Positions 23,563 through 32,075 of a DNA stretch of 64,000 bases are shown here, piece after piece (within the stretch, counting starts at the first letter, position 1; every line of letters begins with the position of its first letter). The position numbers and the translations under genes are program-made. The stretch comes from Euzebya rosea (GTDB taxonomy: Bacteria; Actinomycetota; Nitriliruptoria; Euzebyales; Euzebyaceae). Location of the stretch: positions 124,001 to 188,000 of the forward strand of contig NZ_PGDQ01000012.1 of NCBI RefSeq assembly GCF_003073135.1. Reading direction: 5' to 3'. The notes beneath the pieces are model-generated. The model was not told the origin of the DNA. It saw only the letters and a list, made by a program, of their open reading frames with translations, and did no database searches.

Positions 23563-25023
23563 ATGGGCGACCCAACACCGACACGGGGGATGGCTGCGGC
23601 GCGCCCTCGACCGTGGCTCGTGGTCGGCGCAGTCCTGGCCATCGGGGCCATGCTCGTCGGCGACGAGGCACGGGTGGCCGCGCGAGGGCTGCAGTACCTG
23701 CTCGCGGCTGCGGCCGGCACGACGAGCCTCCTCCGTGTCCGTCGCGCCAACGGTCCTCGACTTCCGGCCTTCTGGTTGCTCGTCGGGTCCTGCACGCTGT
23801 ACGCCCTCAGCAACGGTGCCCGGTTCGCCCTGCCCGACGGCGGGCCGGGTGAGCTGCTCAACGGACTCGCAAGCCTCCTGCTGCTGACGGCCGGTGCGGT
23901 CTTCGTCCGCGGCATCCGCCCGGGTCACGGCCGCCACATCGTCCTCGACGGCCTGATCGTGGGCCTCATCGCCGCGATGGGCCTGCGCGAGCTCGCCGCC
24001 CTGACCGGCGACCCGACGGTGGCGGACTCGCTGCCCTCCACGATGCTGGTCATCGGCTTGGTCGGGACCAGCCTGTGGCTGCGTGCCATCGCCACCGACC
24101 CCTCCGGCGCGGTGAAGTCCTTCGCCCTGGCTGCCGGGCTCGCGATGCCCGGGACGATCCTCACGGCGCTGCAGGACCTCGGGCCCGTACGGCCGCGGTC
24201 GATCGACATCTGGACGGTCGTCTCGAGCCTGCTGCTCGTCCATGCCCTGTCCCACCGCGACCTGTCGACCATCCGTCCCGGTCCGGCGCCGGTGTACCGG
24301 CGGGTGACCGCGGCGTCGGTGTCGCTGATGTGCGTCGCGCTGGCGGCGGCACCGGCACTGATGTGGTCACGTGTGGCGCTGGACACACCACCCGATGTCG
24401 GACTCGCGACGGGCCTGACACTGCTGTCGGCCCTGTGGGTCATGCGCTTCTCGCTGATGCTGATCGACCGCGACCTCGACCGTGCACGGCTGGACGAGGA
24501 GCTCGCAACCGACCCGTTGACGGGGGTTGCCAGCCGCCGGCAGCTGACCGACCACCTCGACAGCCTGCTGGGCGACCCCCACGTCGCCCGTGACGTGGCC
24601 GTCCTCATGGCCGACGTCGACGAGTTCAAGGCCGTCAACGACCGTCACGGGCACCGGGCCGGCGACCAGGCGCTGATCGCGGTCGCCCAGCACCTCGAGG
24701 AGGCCGTCGGCGGCCGAGGGCTGGTCGCCCGGTTGTCGGGCGACGAGTTCACCGTCGTCGTCCGGACTCCCGACCCGCTGACGCTCCACAAGGAGGTCAC
24801 CGCCGCCCTCAACGACGTCCCCGTGGCCACCGACCCACCCATCCGGGTCCGGGTCAGCGTCGGCATGGCCATCGCCACACCCGGCGAGACATCATCACAC
24901 GCGCTGATGGAGCGCGCCGACCAGGCGATGTACCGCCACAAGCGTCAACGGTTCGACTCACCGCCCCGTGTCGACCTCGACGACGCGACCGACCCGCCCG
25001 CCGTCGGACGCCACACCCCTTAG
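23563..25023 (+). CDS. Membrane-bound diguanylate cyclase (GGDEF, SGDEF variant)
   Basis: A 486-residue protein. The first about 300 residues hold eight or nine hydrophobic helices, a probable membrane sensor. A GGDEF domain follows from about residue 320 (ATDPLTGVASRRQL, then LMADVDEFKAVNDRHGHRAGDQAL). The active-site loop reads LSGDEF (Ser392-Phe396), so the first Gly is Ser; SGDEF is known in some active cyclases. Product would be c-di-GMP. No EAL or HD-GYP domain is attached. GGAGG stands three bases before the ATG. A second, canonical GGDEF protein is encoded elsewhere in this window. Confidence 0.87.
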   Translation: MGDPTPTRGMAAARPRPWLVVGAVLAIGAMLVGDEARVAARGLQYLLAAAAGTTSLLRVRRANGPRLPAFWLLVGSCTLYALSNGARFALPDGGPGELLNGLASLLLLTAGAVFVRGIRPGHGRHIVLDGLIVGLIAAMGLRELAALTGDPTVADSLPSTMLVIGLVGTSLWLRAIATDPSGAVKSFALAAGLAMPGTILTALQDLGPVRPRSIDIWTVVSSLLLVHALSHRDLSTIRPGPAPVYRRVTAASVSLMCVALAAAPALMWSRVALDTPPDVGLATGLTLLSALWVMRFSLMLIDRDLDRARLDEELATDPLTGVASRRQLTDHLDSLLGDPHVARDVAVLMADVDEFKAVNDRHGHRAGDQALIAVAQHLEEAVGGRGLVARLSGDEFTVVVRTPDPLTLHKEVTAALNDVPVATDPPIRVRVSVGMAIATPGETSSHALMERADQAMYRHKRQRFDSPPRVDLDDATDPPAVGRHTP

Positions 25024-25035
25024 CCAGCCGACGAC

Positions 25036-25353
25036 TCAGCTGCCGGCCACGATCCCGTCAGCGGTCGCGGCGAGCGTGTCGGCGAGGTCGGCCGCCATGG
25101 GCACGGCCACGAGCACGACCAGCAGGGCCGGCACGAGGAACAGCAGGGCGATGCGCAGCAGGGTCCTGGCCGACGGCGCCTGCAGCGTGCGGGCGGTCCG
25201 GTCGGCGGTCCCTCGCACGGCCTGCATGACCGGTGCCACGGAGGCGAAGTCGACGGCTCCGACGGCCGCACGCGACGACCGTGGCTCCGAGGTGGGCGCG
25301 ACGAAGTAGCCGCGGAGCTCGGACCGGAGACGGTGGACGACATCGTTGTGCAT
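25036..25353 (-). CDS. Hypothetical protein with one C-terminal membrane helix
   Basis: I do not recognise this 105-residue protein. The N-terminal half is hydrophilic (MHNDVVHRLRSELRGYFVAP, then SRAAVGAVDFASVAPVMQAV); a hydrophobic helix covers about residues 66-90 (LLRIALLFLVPALLVVLVAVP). It may be a small signal-anchored or tail-anchored protein. It runs convergent with the diguanylate cyclase, 12 bases apart, and divergent from the UbiA gene. Support rests on composition and its fit between neighbours; the Shine-Dalgarno is weak. Confidence 0.55.
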   Translation of the reverse strand: MHNDVVHRLRSELRGYFVAPTSEPRSSRAAVGAVDFASVAPVMQAVRGTADRTARTLQAPSARTLLRIALLFLVPALLVVLVAVPMAADLADTLAATADGIVAGS

Positions 25354-25512
25354 GGCGACAGGGATGCCCGTCGGCGACGACCCCGAACCGTCGCCGTCCC
25401 CGGTCACCCCGTCGACGCCGCGACACCCCCGGCGACGTAGCCTGCGCCCCAGTCCCGCAGACCAGCCTGCAGCGGCCCACACCGGGTCGCACACACCAAC
25501 GGAGGTCCACCG

Positions 25513-26337
25513 ATCGCACGCGCAGCCGGGGTACGGGCGTTGCTGGGTGCCGCACACCTCGAGCCCTCGCTCGTCGTCGTCGCCGTGACGGCCGGCCTCG
25601 CGGTGGGCGTCGGCATGGATGGCGGACAGCTCGCCCTGCTGATGGGTGCCGTCCTCAGCGGCCAGCTGTCGGTGGGGTGGTCCAACGACTGGATCGACGC
25701 CCGCCGGGGCCGTGACGACGGCCGCCCAGACAAGCCGGCGGCAACCGGGGCCGTGGCTCGAACAACCGTGCAGCGGGCGGCGGTCGGCGCGCTGGCAGTG
25801 ACGATCGCCACCTCGTCGGTGCTCGGGGTGGTCCCCGGAAGCCTGCACCTGCTGGCCGTCGCGCTGGCGTGGGCCTACAACGCCGCCCTCAAGGACACGG
25901 TGTGGAGCCCGGTCAGCTACCTGGTCGCCTTCGGCCTGCTGCCGGTGGTGGTCACGACGGCGGCGGGTGCGGGCTGGCCGGCGTGGTGGGCCGTGGTCGC
26001 CGCGGCGTGCTTCGGGGCCGGGGTCCATGCGGCGAACGTCCTGCCCGACCTCGAACGCGATCGGGCCCAGGGGATCGGCGGACTCCCCCAGCGACTGGGT
26101 GCCAGCGGCGCCGTCGCCATGGCTGTGGGCTTCCTCGGGACCGGCACGGCAACCGCGCTGCTCGGCCCGGGGCACGGGACACCTCTCGTCGCCGCGGCGA
26201 CCACGCTCGTCCTGCTGATCGCCGTGGTCGCTGCGCATCGGGCGGGCCGGGCTCGCCTTGCGTTTCGGCTGAGCATGGCGACGGGTCTGCTGCTGGTCGC
26301 CACGCTCGTCGCACGGGGTTCCCAGCTGACCGGCTGA
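25513..26337 (+). CDS. UbiA-family prenyltransferase, possible rare ATC start
   Basis: Integral-membrane aromatic prenyltransferase, about 274 residues and eight or nine helices. The two Asp-rich motifs are NDWIDARRGRDDGRPDKP (first) and NVLPDLERDRAQGIGG (second), both needed for Mg2+-prenyl-diphosphate binding. GGAGG at 25501-25505 is followed seven bases later by ATC, and the sequence after it (ARAAGVRALLGAAH) looks like a normal UbiA N-terminus. No ATG or GTG occupies that place; the next conventional option is TTG at 25540, giving 265 residues. The acceptor is not identifiable; menaquinone-like quinone or lipid synthesis is the family default. Confidence 0.82.
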   Translation: MARAAGVRALLGAAHLEPSLVVVAVTAGLAVGVGMDGGQLALLMGAVLSGQLSVGWSNDWIDARRGRDDGRPDKPAATGAVARTTVQRAAVGALAVTIATSSVLGVVPGSLHLLAVALAWAYNAALKDTVWSPVSYLVAFGLLPVVVTTAAGAGWPAWWAVVAAACFGAGVHAANVLPDLERDRAQGIGGLPQRLGASGAVAMAVGFLGTGTATALLGPGHGTPLVAAATTLVLLIAVVAAHRAGRARLAFRLSMATGLLLVATLVARGSQLTG

Positions 26338-26370
26338 GCCGTTCGAGGACGACACACCGTCCGTGGCGCG

Positions 26371-27294
26371 TCAGGCCAGCAGCACCGCCAGGCCGAACAC
26401 GACGTACTCGGCGAAGAACAGCCGCCAGATGTCGCGGTAGAACACGACCAGCGTCGTCGGGTCGGAGAGCTGGACACGACGGGTGATCCCCACGGTGGCG
26501 GCCAGCAGGGCGGCATGCCCGACCGCCAGCGCCGGCCCGTTGACCCCGTCGAGCCCGACGATGCCGGCGGCGATCAGGGAGAGGTAACACGCGGCGAGGA
26601 CGCCCAGGCCCAACGCCAGGACCCGCCGGACACCCAGCCGCAGGACGAGCGTGGCGATGCCGTGCCTGGCGTCACCGACCATGTCAGGGACGTCCTTGAA
26701 CCAGGCGATCGCGATGGTCAGCCCGAGCACCATCCCGGTCAGCGCCCACACGTGCCGCGGGACGGATGGCGCCGGTCCCAGCACGTCGGTGAAGTGGGCG
26801 AACAGCAGCAGGTTGACCACCACCGCCCGGACCGACGTGATGGCCGCCGCCGCGCCGAGGTGGAACCGCTTCAGCCGGATGGGCGGCAACGAGTAGGCGG
26901 TGCCGACCGCCAGCCCCACGAGGATCGCCGCCAACAGGTACGGGCCGCTGAGGAGGGCCAGGCCGACCGCGAGCAACGCCGAGATCGCCACCAGCGCCCG
27001 TGCCGCCGGCAGGCCGAGCTCGCCGGACGCCACCGGCAGCTCGGGTTTGTTGATCCGGTCGATCTCGACGTCGGTCAGCTGGTTGATCCCGACGATGTAG
27101 ACGTTGGTCGCCAGGGCCGCGAGGAGGGTGACGACCAGCACGGGGAGCGCGGCACGGACGTCGGCGTCGACCAGCGCCACGGCCATGCCCCAGAGCACGA
27201 CGGTCGCGAGCGTCGTCCCGATGAGGGTGTGGGGACGGCCGAACGCCACGACGATCGCGACCGGCCCTCGGTCGTGCACGACGGACGAGCTCAC
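26371..27294 (-). CDS. UbiA-family prenyltransferase (homogentisate phytyltransferase-like)
   Basis: A 307-residue membrane enzyme with about nine helices. Motifs are NQLTDVEIDRINKPELPVASGEL (first Asp motif followed by the typical NKPxLPxASGE) and AWFKDVPDMVGDARHGIATL (second). The NQ-xD-x3-D-x-INKP form is seen in homogentisate phytyl/solanesyl transferases and in some archaeal and actinobacterial UbiA proteins. GTG is chosen with GGAGG seven bases upstream. It converges on the other UbiA gene only 33 bases away. A prenylated quinone or tocopherol-like product is possible but not shown. Confidence 0.82.
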   Translation of the reverse strand: MSSSVVHDRGPVAIVVAFGRPHTLIGTTLATVVLWGMAVALVDADVRAALPVLVVTLLAALATNVYIVGINQLTDVEIDRINKPELPVASGELGLPAARALVAISALLAVGLALLSGPYLLAAILVGLAVGTAYSLPPIRLKRFHLGAAAAITSVRAVVVNLLLFAHFTDVLGPAPSVPRHVWALTGMVLGLTIAIAWFKDVPDMVGDARHGIATLVLRLGVRRVLALGLGVLAACYLSLIAAGIVGLDGVNGPALAVGHAALLAATVGITRRVQLSDPTTLVVFYRDIWRLFFAEYVVFGLAVLLA

Positions 27295-27413
27295 CGCCGC
27301 ACCTCCACCCCGTGCACACCGCACCGCGCCTGTGCGACACAGCGGTGGTGTGGACGTCGTCCCTGGGCGGGCATCACGACCGTACGCCCCCCGACTCCAG
27401 AGGACACGTCACC

Positions 27414-27935
27414 ATGATCGATCGCCCCACCCCCGGCCAGCCCGCCCCCGACCTGAACGTCGACCTCGTCGGCGGTGGCAGCTGGAAGCTGGCCGACCGG
27501 ACGCCAGACGCCTTCTCCATGCTGGTGTTCTACCGCGGGCTGCACTGCCCGGTCTGCCGGAGCTACAACCGGACGCTCGACCGCATGGCCGGCGACTTCG
27601 CCGAGGCAGGGGTCGAGCCCATCGCCATCAGCATGGACACCCAGTCGCGTGCGACGGAGTCGGTCGAGGAGTGGGGCATCGAGCACCTGCCCGTCGGCTA
27701 CGGCCTCAGCGAGGACGACGCGAGGACGTGGGGCCTCTACATCTCCACCGCCATCAAGGACGGCGAGCCGGCACGCTTCAGTGAACCCGGCCTGTTCCTG
27801 ATCTCCCCGGACCGGTCGTTGTTCTACGCGGCGGTCAACTCCATGCCGTGGGGCCGCCCCGATCCCGAGGAGCTGCTGAAGGCCATCGGGTGGGTCAAGG
27901 AGCACGACTACCCCTCGCGCGGTCGGGCCAGCTGA
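27414..27935 (+). CDS. Peroxiredoxin-like (AhpC/TSA) protein
   Basis: A 173-residue thioredoxin-fold protein. The active region is LVFYRGLHCPVCRSYNRTL with Cys45 and Cys48, giving a CxxC centre instead of the single peroxidatic Cys in a PxxxT/SxxC motif. The later Asp/Met-rich stretch SMDTQSRATESVEEWGIEHLPVGYGLSED is typical of AhpC/TSA-like proteins that follow the pattern of bacterial 'peroxiredoxin-like' families. It probably reduces peroxides or disulfides with thioredoxin-type partners. It lies divergent from the UbiA gene and convergent, 11 bases away, with a flavin disulfide oxidoreductase that could be its electron source. Confidence 0.85.
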   Translation: MIDRPTPGQPAPDLNVDLVGGGSWKLADRTPDAFSMLVFYRGLHCPVCRSYNRTLDRMAGDFAEAGVEPIAISMDTQSRATESVEEWGIEHLPVGYGLSEDDARTWGLYISTAIKDGEPARFSEPGLFLISPDRSLFYAAVNSMPWGRPDPEELLKAIGWVKEHDYPSRGRAS

Positions 27936-27946
27936 CCGGCCGGCCA

Positions 27947-29362
27947 TCACCGGTCCAGCGCCTTCCGCAGCTCGTGGAGGGCGTAGCCGAACCCCTCCGA
28001 CCAGGTCGGGAACGGGTGGATCAGCTCGGCCAGCCGGTCCACGTCGACCTCGGCCCTGATGGCCAGCGCAAACTCGCTGATCGACTCGCCGGCGGCCGGC
28101 GCAAGCAACGACGCCCCGAGCAGCAGTCGTGACGACCGGTCGGCGACGAGCACCAGCCGGCCGGCGTCCTCGGGGTCGACGCTGCCGCGTGCGGTGTCGC
28201 CGAGGTCGAAGGTGACGTGGACGACGTCGTGGCCCTCCTCCTCCGCCCGTGCACGGGTGATGCCCACCGCGGCCAGCTCGGGTGAGGTGTAGACGGTCCG
28301 TGGGATGCCCCGGTGGTCGGCCGCAGTGGGCCGGCCGAGCAGGTTCTGGGCGGCAACCCATCCCTGGTGGTTGGCGGTGTGGGTGAACGGGGCGATCGTG
28401 GTGACGTCGCCGATGGCCCACAGGTGGTCCACCCCACGCACCCGGCAGGCCTCGTCGATGGCGAGGTCCTCGCCGGGGTCCAGCCCCAGGTGCTCCAGGC
28501 CCAGGCCGTCGACCACCGGGGCCTTGCCGGTCGCCACGACGATGCGCTCCACCGTCACGGTGTCGCCCCCGTCGACCGTCACCCGCCACCCCTCTCCCGG
28601 CCCTGCAGGGTCGACCCGGGTGACCTCGGCCTGCGTGCGCACGTCCACCCCGTCGGCGCGCAGCAGCGCCGCGAGGTCCTCGGCGGTCTCGGGTTCGACG
28701 CCGCCGCCCATGAGCTCGCTGCCCTCGACGAGCGTGACCGCGGTGCCGAAGCGCACGTGGGCCTGGGCGATCTCGCAGCCCACCGCGCCGCCCCCGATGA
28801 CCAGCATCGACGCCGGTCGTTCCGTGGCCGTCCACGCCTCGACGAACGTCCACGGCTCGGCGTCGGCCAGGCCGGGGATGTCGGGCACGACGACCGTCGA
28901 CCCGGTCGCGAGGACCAGCTCGTCGAAGCCCAGCTCGTGCGGTCCGTCGTCGGTATCGATGGACAGCCGTCCCGGTCCGCACACCCGCCCCTCACCCCTG
29001 ATGACGTGCACACCCTTGTCCTCCAGGGACCGGACGTGGTCGCGATCGTCGTGGTTCGCCGCCGCGTCGTCGCGGCGTCTGGCGGCGGTGCGGTAGGCCT
29101 CGGCGCCGTCACCGGCATCGAGCGGCGCAGCTGCGGCCCCGATGTCGTGGGCACGGCCGATCGCGTGGCGGGCCGCCGCGGTCAGGAGCATCACCTTGGA
29201 GGGGATGCAGGCGTAGTACGGGCACTCGCCGCCCACGAGGTGGCGTTCGACGACGGCGACGTCGACGCCACCGCTGGCCAGGAGTCCGGCGAGCCGTTCG
29301 GCAGCCGATCCACCCCCGAGGACGGCGACGCGGACGTGTTCGGGCATGTCGGTGGTGGGCAT
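27947..29362 (-). CDS. FAD-dependent pyridine nucleotide-disulfide oxidoreductase (mercuric reductase/LPD-like)
   Basis: A 471-residue class I flavin disulfide reductase. The N-terminal FAD site reads RVAVLGGGSAAERLAGLL, the redox-active pair is Cys47/Cys52 in GGECPYYACIPSK, the NAD(P) site is MLVIGGGAVGCEIAQ, the second FAD contact is HLWAIGDVTTIAP, and the C-terminal dimerization domain ends with HPFPTWSEGF holding the catalytic His-Glu pair. GECPYYACIPSK resembles the mercuric-reductase-like branch more than dihydrolipoamide dehydrogenase. Metal-binding N-terminal and C-terminal Cys pairs of true MerA are absent. Three nearby Met codons make the start uncertain by up to 15 bases. Confidence 0.88.
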   Translation of the reverse strand: MPTTDMPEHVRVAVLGGGSAAERLAGLLASGGVDVAVVERHLVGGECPYYACIPSKVMLLTAAARHAIGRAHDIGAAAAPLDAGDGAEAYRTAARRRDDAAANHDDRDHVRSLEDKGVHVIRGEGRVCGPGRLSIDTDDGPHELGFDELVLATGSTVVVPDIPGLADAEPWTFVEAWTATERPASMLVIGGGAVGCEIAQAHVRFGTAVTLVEGSELMGGGVEPETAEDLAALLRADGVDVRTQAEVTRVDPAGPGEGWRVTVDGGDTVTVERIVVATGKAPVVDGLGLEHLGLDPGEDLAIDEACRVRGVDHLWAIGDVTTIAPFTHTANHQGWVAAQNLLGRPTAADHRGIPRTVYTSPELAAVGITRARAEEEGHDVVHVTFDLGDTARGSVDPEDAGRLVLVADRSSRLLLGASLLAPAAGESISEFALAIRAEVDVDRLAELIHPFPTWSEGFGYALHELRKALDR

Positions 29363-29394
29363 GGCCGTTCTCATACCCGCCGAGGGGGTCACCC

Positions 29395-29417
29395 AACGCC
29401 AGTCGCCGGGTCGCGTA
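29395..29417 (+). promoter_or_regulatory. Possible ECF-type autoregulatory promoter of the sigma-factor gene
   Basis: CCAAC (AAC at 29395-29397) and GCGTA (CGT at 29414-29416) are separated by 16 bases, matching the general AAC...CGT form of ECF promoters. It lies directly before the sigma gene start, implying a very short leader, so support is modest. Confidence 0.33.
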
Positions 29418-29430
29418 GCTTTTCCGAGCA

Positions 29431-30087
29431 GTGACGCAGGAGGAAGGGGCCCGCGCCGGGACCGCCGGCACCACCTCGGACGGCGAGCCGGCCGACGAGG
29501 TGTTGCTTCGCGCGGCGTCGGAGGGCGACCACGCCGCCTTCACCACCCTCGTCCACCGGCACCGCGACCGGGTGTACGCCATCTGCCTGCGGTACTTCCG
29601 CAACCCCACCGACGCGCAGGACGCGACCCAGGAGACGTTCCTGGCGCTGCACCGGGGGGCCGGATCGTTCACGGGGCGGTCGTTGTTCACCACGTGGCTG
29701 TACCGGATCGCCTCCAACACCTGCCACGACATCACGCGCAAGCGTGACCGGCGCCCGAAGACCGTCGCGTTCGACCCCGACTGGACCGGAACCGCCGACG
29801 ACGACGTGCGCGCGCTGGAGCTCGGCATGGACCTGTCCCGTGCGCTGGAGACGCTGAACGAGGACCACCGGCAGGCCGTCGTGCTGCACTCCTACTACGG
29901 CTACACCTACGTCGAGATCGCCGAGCACACGGGATCGGCGGTCGGGACGATCAAGTCGCGGGTGCACCGCGGGCTCGCGCAGGTCGCCCGTGCGCTGGCC
30001 GATGCCGATGACGAACGCGATGTCGATCGGATGGAACCTTCCGGCCCGTCCGTGCATCCAAGTCCCGACCCTCCTTCCCCATCATGA
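29431..30087 (+). CDS. ECF RNA polymerase sigma factor
   Basis: A 218-residue group 4 sigma factor. Region 2 covers about residues 25-100 (ASEGDHAAFTTLVHRHRDRVYAICLRYFRNPTDAQDATQETFLALHRGAGSF in pieces), with the -10-binding helix, and region 4 about 130-190 (LETLNEDHRQAVVLHSYYGYTYVEIAEHTGSAVGTIKSRVHRGL split by the helix-turn-helix). No C-terminal SnoaL extension is present. The next gene overlaps it by four bases (ATGA) and encodes a membrane protein with anti-sigma features, so activity is probably controlled by that partner. The start is GTG. Confidence 0.9.
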   Translation: MTQEEGARAGTAGTTSDGEPADEVLLRAASEGDHAAFTTLVHRHRDRVYAICLRYFRNPTDAQDATQETFLALHRGAGSFTGRSLFTTWLYRIASNTCHDITRKRDRRPKTVAFDPDWTGTADDDVRALELGMDLSRALETLNEDHRQAVVLHSYYGYTYVEIAEHTGSAVGTIKSRVHRGLAQVARALADADDERDVDRMEPSGPSVHPSPDPPSPS

Positions 30088-31481
30088 CGCCCACCGACGC
30101 ACAGCTGACGGCCTGGCTGGCCGGCGACCTCGATCCCGTCGCCGACGCCGAGGTCAGCGCTGCCGTGGAGTCCGACCCGGTCGTGGCGGCCCGCGCCGAC
30201 GCGCTGGCCGGGGTGATGGCGGGGTTGGCGATGGCCGCGGCCGACCCGCCCCCGGCGGGATTCGCCGACGCGCTGGACGCGGGCCTGGCCGCAGCGCTTG
30301 GACTGCCCTCGCCCACCCCGGCGCCGACGCCCTCGGCCCCGGGCCCGGCGGTCGTCGCTCCGGTGACCCCACCGCCGCCGCCCGCGGTCTCGCAGCGTCC
30401 GACGGGGCGCCGCGACCCCAGCCGCCCGGGCGGGTCGCGTTCGTCGCGTCGCCTCCAGCGGCTGACGTCGAGCCTGGCCGTGCTGCTGCTCGTCGTGACC
30501 AGCGGTGGCCTGCTGGTCCGCACCCTCCGCGACGGCCCCGACAGCGTGCTGCCGACCGACCCCGACGTCGTCACCGCCGACCCGGATCCCTCGCGGTCCG
30601 AGGGTGACGCGACGAGCGGTGTCCCTTCACCCGATCCCGCCCCCACCACACCGATCACCGGTGACGATGGCGATCAGGGGGACGACGTCCGGCCGGACGA
30701 GCCCACGGAGGACCCCGCAGTCGACGACGACGCGACCCAACCGACGACCGGATCCACGCTCGAGCCAGCCGACGGGTCGACCGACCCGTCCACCGGCGGC
30801 ACCGGGGGGACCACCCGCCCCGACGACGCCGCCGACGCCCCCTCCCCTCCTGTGGTCGCCGGCGGGCCCACGACCGGCGACGGGGACGAGGGGACCACCA
30901 CGCCCACGCCGGCCCCGACCGCACCTTCGTCCGCGGAGCCGTCGGCCACGGAGGACGGGGCCGCGTCGGGCAGCGACCCGGCCGATGGCGACGCGCAGCC
31001 CGGTGACACCGACGCCGCACCGCCGCCCCCGACGGAGGCCGACGATGCCGCCGGCGAGCCGGCCCCGCAGCCCGAGGCCGCGCCGGCCGCACCCCCGACC
31101 ACCCACCCCACCGTCGCCGACAGCCGGGCCGACCTGCCCACCGACGACGACGTGCGTGCGTGGTTCGGCGGCCGTGAGGAGACCCGCCAGCTGCTCGGGC
31201 TGCCGGAGGAGGAGGCCCGCGACCGGGCGGCCGAGCACCGTGCGGTGGTGGAGAAGTCCGGATCGTTCGCCTCGGGCGCCCACCCGGCGACCTGCCTCGA
31301 CGAGGCCCTCGCCGGCAACGGGCCCGCCGTCGTGGCGGCCGTGGAGTCGGTGGTGCACGACGGCCAGGACGCGCTGGCCTACCTCGTGGTCCGCGGTACC
31401 CCGGAGCTGGACCGGGCCGACGTGCTGGTCGCCACCCCCTCGGGCTGCGCCGTCCTCTTCGACGGCCCGGTCACCGCCTGA
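30084..31481 (+). CDS. Putative membrane anti-sigma factor with long Pro/Thr/Asp-rich linker and C-terminal domain
   Basis: A 465-residue protein translationally coupled to the ECF sigma gene. Residues 1-70 (LTAWLAGDLDPVADAEVSAAVESDPVVAARADAL) look like the small cytoplasmic anti-sigma domain but lack the zinc His-x3-Cys-x2-Cys motif. One membrane helix is at about 127-148 (SSLAVLLLVVTSGGLLV). Then comes about 220 residues of low-complexity Pro/Thr/Ser/Asp/Gly, probably outside the cell, and a folded C-terminal domain from about 350 (DDDVRAWFGGREETRQLLGLPEEEARD, later PATCLDEALAGNGP) with two Cys that could form a disulfide. I infer an extracytoplasmic signal sensor; the ligand is unknown. 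Confidence 0.78.
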   Translation: MTPTDAQLTAWLAGDLDPVADAEVSAAVESDPVVAARADALAGVMAGLAMAAADPPPAGFADALDAGLAAALGLPSPTPAPTPSAPGPAVVAPVTPPPPPAVSQRPTGRRDPSRPGGSRSSRRLQRLTSSLAVLLLVVTSGGLLVRTLRDGPDSVLPTDPDVVTADPDPSRSEGDATSGVPSPDPAPTTPITGDDGDQGDDVRPDEPTEDPAVDDDATQPTTGSTLEPADGSTDPSTGGTGGTTRPDDAADAPSPPVVAGGPTTGDGDEGTTTPTPAPTAPSSAEPSATEDGAASGSDPADGDAQPGDTDAAPPPPTEADDAAGEPAPQPEAAPAAPPTTHPTVADSRADLPTDDDVRAWFGGREETRQLLGLPEEEARDRAAEHRAVVEKSGSFASGAHPATCLDEALAGNGPAVVAAVESVVHDGQDALAYLVVRGTPELDRADVLVATPSGCAVLFDGPVTA

Positions 31482-31573
31482 CGTCCCGACCTCGCGAGCG
31501 GCCGTGTCGTCGATGGGACGGGCACGAGGCATGATCCGTCGCACGCCCATCCCGTCATCCCGAGGAGCCAGTC

Positions 31574-32017
31574 GTGCGCAACGTCCTGCTGATCGTCCAC
31601 ATCGCTGCCATCGCCGTGTGGTTCGGCGGTTCGATCATGAACGGCGTCATCAACGCCAGGATCGCGGGGACCAACGACATGTCGGCCAAGGCCACGCTGG
31701 CCCGGTCCGAGGTCAACCTCGGCACGCAGGTCTACATGCCGGTCGCCATCCTCACCCTGCTGTCCGGCATCGGCCTCGTCGTGGTCGGCGATTTCCAGTT
31801 CGAGTCGATCTGGGTGTCCTTCGGCTTCCTCACCATCATCGTCTCCGCGGTGCTCGGCCCCGTGAAGTTCAAGCCGCTCAGCGAGAGGATCGCCACCGGC
31901 TACGAAGGTGGCGACGTCGCCGCCGCCGACGCAGCGACGAAGCAGATCACCATGTGGTCCTCCATCAACACCGCCCTGCTGTTCATCGCCATCGTGCTGA
32001 TGGTCATCAAGCCCTGA
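31574..32017 (+). CDS. Small polytopic membrane protein (DUF2269/CopD-like)
   Basis: A 147-residue protein with four membrane helices. The start NVLLIVHIAAIAVWFGGSI, with His and Trp in the first helix, and LGTQVYMPVAILTLLSGIGLVVV resemble DUF2269 and CopD-like membrane proteins. GTG is preceded by GAGGAG seven to eight bases away. Function is unknown; heme or copper handling is only suggested by family resemblance. It stands alone between the anti-sigma and RecQ genes on the same strand. Confidence 0.78.
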   Translation: MRNVLLIVHIAAIAVWFGGSIMNGVINARIAGTNDMSAKATLARSEVNLGTQVYMPVAILTLLSGIGLVVVGDFQFESIWVSFGFLTIIVSAVLGPVKFKPLSERIATGYEGGDVAAADAATKQITMWSSINTALLFIAIVLMVIKP

Positions 32018-32075
32018 CCGACCGGCCGCCAACAGGCCGAGGTTGAGGAGGAGGGCCGGCGGGCATCCCCTCCCC

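Noticed and set aside
27947-28982. Overlapping frame inside the flavin disulfide reductase gene
   Set aside because: Arg/Gly-rich translation without motifs; the reductase frame holds all cofactor and redox motifs.
30084-30150. Zinc-binding anti-sigma (ZAS) motif in the anti-sigma factor
   Set aside because: No Cys or His in the N-terminal 100 residues, so the zinc motif is absent.
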